From assembly GCA_003168355.1 (NCBI GenBank), contig PMSQ01000131.1:1-36359 (forward strand): DNA of 36,359 bases. The letters are read 5' to 3'. The notes beneath the pieces were generated by a model that saw only the letters and a list, made by a program, of their open reading frames with translations, searched no databases and was not told the origin of the DNA. A program made the position numbers and the translations under genes. Source of the DNA: Acidobacteriaceae bacterium (lineage in GTDB: Bacteria > Acidobacteriota > Terriglobia > Terriglobales > Acidobacteriaceae). Below, one piece after another: positions 32,984 to 36,359 of the stretch (positions are counted from its first letter, which is position 1; the number at the start of each line of letters is the position of its first letter).

Positions 32984-35900
32984 TCACCATGGGCAATGCG
33001 ATGGATCGATGTTCGACTTAAGGAGCTGCATTATATGGCCCAAAAGGCCATCGATTCCGACGTGTCCCGCAAGACCGCCTATTCCCCCTCCTCCTGCCGC
33101 GCCACTGTTTGGATTGTACAAATCGAGGTGAGCCGTCCCAGTCACGGTGTAAGTGCCGTCGCCGTTGTCCCAATCGTCGGTATTCGAAAGATTTTCCAGA
33201 TGCAGGGCAGGACCAGGCCCAAACCGCGCTGGTGGGCTAAAACGAATGCCGGGTGTCCCTTTTGGCGGGTAATAAGAGTCTTTGAAGTCCATCTCCGAAT
33301 CTTCGTCTGGAAAAGTGATCTCGACGTTGAAGTTCCAGTGCCCACCAGTCTCGCCAGTGTCATCTCCCACGCTTACCGTGGCTCCCGGGAACAATGCTGC
33401 GATCGCTTTTGCGATGCAGTCTTTCGTCGCGTCCTTCTTCGCACACTCGCCAAGCGGATCAATCAGATTAACTGGATTATTACGAACGTATTCGTAGAAA
33501 TTGCTGCCGTCTTTGAACCCACCCGGGTCTTCGGAGATGAATCTACCAAGGGTCGGCTTGTAGTAGCGGGCACGGTAGTAATAAAGCCCAGTGCCGTCAT
33601 TTTCCCGGCCCGTATATTGATACGGATTCGTGGACGTTCCAGTCGCCGTCGTGTTGCCAAACGGTTCGTATGTGTACTGCGCAACGGTCGTTCCGCTTCC
33701 TCCCACCAGCGAAATTGTGTCTCCCTGCGCGTCGCGCAAAAAGACTGCCATTCCTGACGAATCAGTCCGTTGGAAGAATTCATCCGTGGCGGTTCCCACC
33801 AGCATGTTGGCTGAAACAATTCCGCCCGACAATTCTTGAACCGGATTTATTCCGTCATAGACGTATGCAGTGGTTGCCGCGCCGATGGTCTTGCTCACAC
33901 GCCGCCCCAACGGATCATATTTGAAGCTTGCCGATACTCCGCCGCTTATCGCTACCAGCCGGTTCCGCGCGTCCCAGGTGTAATTATTTGTTCCGTCCGA
34001 CAGCAAGTTTCCATTCGCGTCGTAGGTAAGATTGATGCCATTCCATTGGGTGAGTTCATTGTTCGCATTGACGGAGCCACCCGACACCGCGGCGGGCAGG
34101 TTCGTTTGCGCAAAGCTCCCACCAACATTAGTTCTCCGGCCATCGGAATCGTAAGCGTAGGTCACATTTCCCAGCGTTGTGCTGCCCAACTGATAGCCGA
34201 TAGCGGTCAACTCGGAAGAAGCGTCATAGCCGTAAGAGGTCACAGCGCCGTTCGGCAAAGTCAGTAACGTTCTCCGGCCGGCGGTGTCATAGCCGAAGGA
34301 CACGGATGCGCTATTCTGCGTTATCTGTGTCAGTTCATTGTCAGGGTCGTAGGTATAGGCGACCGACGGCTGTCCACTCACTTGCATCGCAATTCGGCGT
34401 CCAAGAGCATCGTAGGCGTAAGCCACGCTCCCGTTTGCCGTGGTCTCGCCGACCGTGCGATCGAGGAGATCGTAATTGAGAGTGACCGGCCCCGTGATGG
34501 AATCCACTGCCTGCGTCATGCGGCTTGCGCCGTCGTAGAAGTAGCCCACGGAGTTCCCGGAGCCGTAGCTGTCGAGAGTCTTGCGGTTCAATGAGTCATA
34601 GCTGTAGGTCGTGACGGTGCCTCGCCGATCCGTGAACTGCGTGACATTTCCGTTGTAATCGTACTGATAGCTTTGCTTGTGTCCCAGCGCGTCCGTATGG
34701 CTAAGGAGCCGGTTCATCGAATCGTAAACGAACCTGGTTGTGTTTCCTCTGGCGTCGGTGAGGCTGAGCAAGTTTTCGTTGGGATCGTACAGGTAGGAGG
34801 TCGTGTTTCCTGCCGCATCGATGGCAGTGGTTATCTTGTTCAGAGGGTCAAATTGATACTGCGTGGTTTGATACAAGGGAGTCGTTATAGAAATTGTCCG
34901 TCCGACACCATCGTTGACGTAAGTGGTTGTTCTCCCCATCGGATCGGTGGAGGTGCTGAGGAATCCGTTGGAATAGTTGTAGTGCGTGGTGTCTCCAGAA
35001 GGATCGGTGACGCTGGTCTTCTCGCCGTACGAATCGTAGCCGTATGAAATCTGCCGGCTCATCGGATCCTTTAGCGTGAGGAGATTTGCGTGTCCATCGT
35101 AAGTATAGGTAGTGACCTTTCCCAGCGGGTCGGTCATGCTGGTGACTTTGTTGAAGGTCGGGTCGTAGGTGTATGAGGTTGTGGTTGGGCCGACCACGTC
35201 GCCTAATCCGCTCCCGCCGATGGTCTCACCCGTTGGCTCCGCCTCCAACAGCGTCGTGCTGGTCAGGTTTCCGTTACCGTCATAGGTATATTGCGCGGTG
35301 CGCTGCAACGCGTCCGTGACGCTCGTCTTCTGATTGGTCGCCGGATTTACGTTGTAAACGATTTGGTTCCCCATGGCATCCACTATGGATTGAAGATATC
35401 CGGCCGGATTGAATGTATAGGTGGTGGAATTCATCCGCGGATCTGTGACCACGGATGTAACGACCGGGCTCGTTGCGACCGTCGGATTCAGCAGCGTATA
35501 AGCATATTGCGTGACTCCAAGGTCGGGCGCGGTTTGCTGGATGACTCGGCCGTTGGGGTCGTACACGTTCTGGAAGGTATCGCCGTTGGGATCCATCACG
35601 GTGGCAAGCTGGTTCTGAGCGTTATAGGTGTAAGTAGTGACTCCTCCCTTCGGATCTGTAACGGTGGCCAGTTTCCCAATCGAATTGTAGGTGTAGGAAA
35701 CGGAGCGGCCAATTGGATCGGTGATCGATGTGATTCGATTAGTGCCGTCATAGCGGAAGTTAAGAGCACGCCCAAGCGGATCGACGATCTGATCGACTTC
35801 ACTGGGCACACCCTGGTCGTGAACGATCGTTGTCACGTTCCCCTGGGGGTCAGTGATGGACATCAGGAAGCCTACCCAGGGCTGTCCCTCCAATAGCGGT

Positions 35901-36359
35901 TGGAACTGATAGATCGTTCCGTCTCGCCAGCGAAGCGTGCCGGAACAGGGAATTCCATAACCGTTATAAGATCCACATTGAACGTTGCTGATGGTCGCGC
36001 CGGCGACGGAGGGCGTGGAGGAAGTTATGAAAGTTTGTCCCACTTGCCCCGTAAAATAGAATTCATTGCCATCCGGCATCAGCACGCCAACCACGCTTGA
36101 TTGGTTGGCGATGTTCGAAACAAAACTTGTGTCGAGGAAGAAATCGTAGTTGTGATTCGTCCCCAGACCGAAAGGCCCATTTGTTCCGATGTCCGCAGGG
36201 CCGGTGGTCGTAGCCATTTCGCGGTACGTTCGCGTAAATGCGATGCTCCCACGCGCACTGCTAAAGCCGATGTCCGTTTTCGTTTCAACTAAAATTCCCG
36301 ACCCGAAATCAATGGGGTCGCCGTCGCAGGGGCAATCGGGATCGGGGCTGGGATTGTTG
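32984..36359 (-). CDS. Giant RHS/YD-repeat protein, N-terminus outside the window
   Basis: At least 1124 residues; the frame is open to the right edge, and the ATG at 36217 is internal. The visible N-terminal part reads DPIDFGSGILVETKTDIGFS followed by FTRTYRE, the usual lead-in to RHS repeats (DUF6531-like). More than 20 YD repeats follow (G-x2-x-Y-x-YD-x2-G-R/N pattern) and form the encapsulating beta-shell. The conserved RHS core lies near 33446-33640 (YTGRENDGTGLYYYRARYY, then GRFISEDP, then NPVNLIDPLGE). After it comes a variable C-terminal domain of about 153 residues (32984-33445). In the polymorphic-toxin model, RHS proteins are secreted, cleave themselves and release that domain. No toxin active site is recognised in it. 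Confidence 0.93.
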   Translation of the reverse strand, partial: NNPSPDPDCPCDGDPIDFGSGILVETKTDIGFSSARGSIAFTRTYREMATTTGPADIGTNGPFGLGTNHNYDFFLDTSFVSNIANQSSVVGVLMPDGNEFYFTGQVGQTFITSSTPSVAGATISNVQCGSYNGYGIPCSGTLRWRDGTIYQFQPLLEGQPWVGFLMSITDPQGNVTTIVHDQGVPSEVDQIVDPLGRALNFRYDGTNRITSITDPIGRSVSYTYNSIGKLATVTDPKGGVTTYTYNAQNQLATVMDPNGDTFQNVYDPNGRVIQQTAPDLGVTQYAYTLLNPTVATSPVVTSVVTDPRMNSTTYTFNPAGYLQSIVDAMGNQIVYNVNPATNQKTSVTDALQRTAQYTYDGNGNLTSTTLLEAEPTGETIGGSGLGDVVGPTTTSYTYDPTFNKVTSMTDPLGKVTTYTYDGHANLLTLKDPMSRQISYGYDSYGEKTSVTDPSGDTTHYNYSNGFLSTSTDPMGRTTTYVNDGVGRTISITTPLYQTTQYQFDPLNKITTAIDAAGNTTSYLYDPNENLLSLTDARGNTTRFVYDSMNRLLSHTDALGHKQSYQYDYNGNVTQFTDRRGTVTTYSYDSLNRKTLDSYGSGNSVGYFYDGASRMTQAVDSITGPVTLNYDLLDRTVGETTANGSVAYAYDALGRRIAMQVSGQPSVAYTYDPDNELTQITQNSASVSFGYDTAGRRTLLTLPNGAVTSYGYDASSELTAIGYQLGSTTLGNVTYAYDSDGRRTNVGGSFAQTNLPAAVSGGSVNANNELTQWNGINLTYDANGNLLSDGTNNYTWDARNRLVAISGGVSASFKYDPLGRRVSKTIGAATTAYVYDGINPVQELSGGIVSANMLVGTATDEFFQRTDSSGMAVFLRDAQGDTISLVGGSGTTVAQYTYEPFGNTTATGTSTNPYQYTGRENDGTGLYYYRARYYKPTLGRFISEDPGGFKDGSNFYEYVRNNPVNLIDPLGECAKKDATKDCIAKAIAALFPGATVSVGDDTGETGGHWNFNVEITFPDEDSEMDFKDSYYPPKGTPGIRFSPPARFGPGPALHLENLSNTDDWDNGDGTYTVTGTAHLDLYNPNSGAAGGGGIGGLAGHVGIDGLLGHIMQLLKSNIDPSHCPW

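Noticed and set aside
32984-36359. CRISPR-like or satellite repeat because of the recurring YD-coding pattern
   Set aside because: The periodicity comes from protein repeats of variable length and degenerate DNA sequence, not identical DNA repeats with spacers.

Overview
The window looks like part of a high-GC (roughly 58-60%), Gram-negative chromosome. Three things point to an outer membrane: a retrograde lipid-transport (Mla/MCE) operon, a Wza-like polysaccharide export protein and a Wzi-like outer-membrane protein. The right end carries very large secreted proteins built from YD/RHS repeats, IPT/TIG and Big_2 Ig-like domains and YVTN/lactonase-type beta-propellers. That mixture, with the MCE-OmpA fusion and the long SLBB protein, suggests an Acidobacteriota genome (Terriglobia-like). 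This assignment is inference from gene style, not a database result.

Left part (1-6850). A truncated Ser/Thr kinase with a membrane anchor enters from the left edge. It converges on a minus-strand run read from 5919 down to 1394: a membrane-anchored hypothetical protein, a 53-residue bacterial metallothionein, a secreted hypothetical protein, then an MlaE permease, an MlaF ATPase and an MCE protein fused to an OmpA-like domain. A divergent lipoprotein with two BON domains follows at 6253.

Central part (6853-22495). This is one continuous minus-strand operon of about 15.6 kb for a Wzx/Wzy-type exopolysaccharide or capsule. It is headed by a specialised NusG paralogue, which probably acts as a processive antiterminator for the operon. 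In transcription order it encodes the NusG-like protein, a Wzi-like protein, SLBB export protein, Wzz co-polymerase without a kinase domain, Wzy polymerase, GT2, Wzx flippase, GT2, hexapeptide acetyltransferase, GT2, PglC-type phosphoglycosyl transferase and a PglF/WbpM-type nucleotide-sugar dehydratase. The dehydratase would make the activated sugar, the phosphoglycosyl transferase would start the lipid-linked unit, three GT2s would extend it, Wzx and Wzy would flip and polymerise it, and Wzz, the SLBB protein and Wzi would set length and export or anchor it.

Right of the divergent promoter region (22850-25954) are a malonyl-CoA-synthetase-like ligase (MatB/ACSF3 type) and an MFS carrier. 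They face a membrane TPR protein (25966-28229) whose N-terminal signal-peptide part and main part lie in different frames, which suggests a frameshift. Next to it is a degenerate 3' half of a tRNA-Leu(UAA), a possible old integration scar.

Right end (28457-36359). Three minus-strand genes, very closely spaced, run inward from the right edge: a giant RHS-repeat protein with a variable C-terminal domain (its start is outside the window), a small secreted protein of unknown function, and a 1338-residue secreted chimera of YD repeats, IPT, Big_2 domains and beta-propeller blades. This trio next to a tRNA scar is the least explained part of the window and the best candidate for an undescribed surface system.
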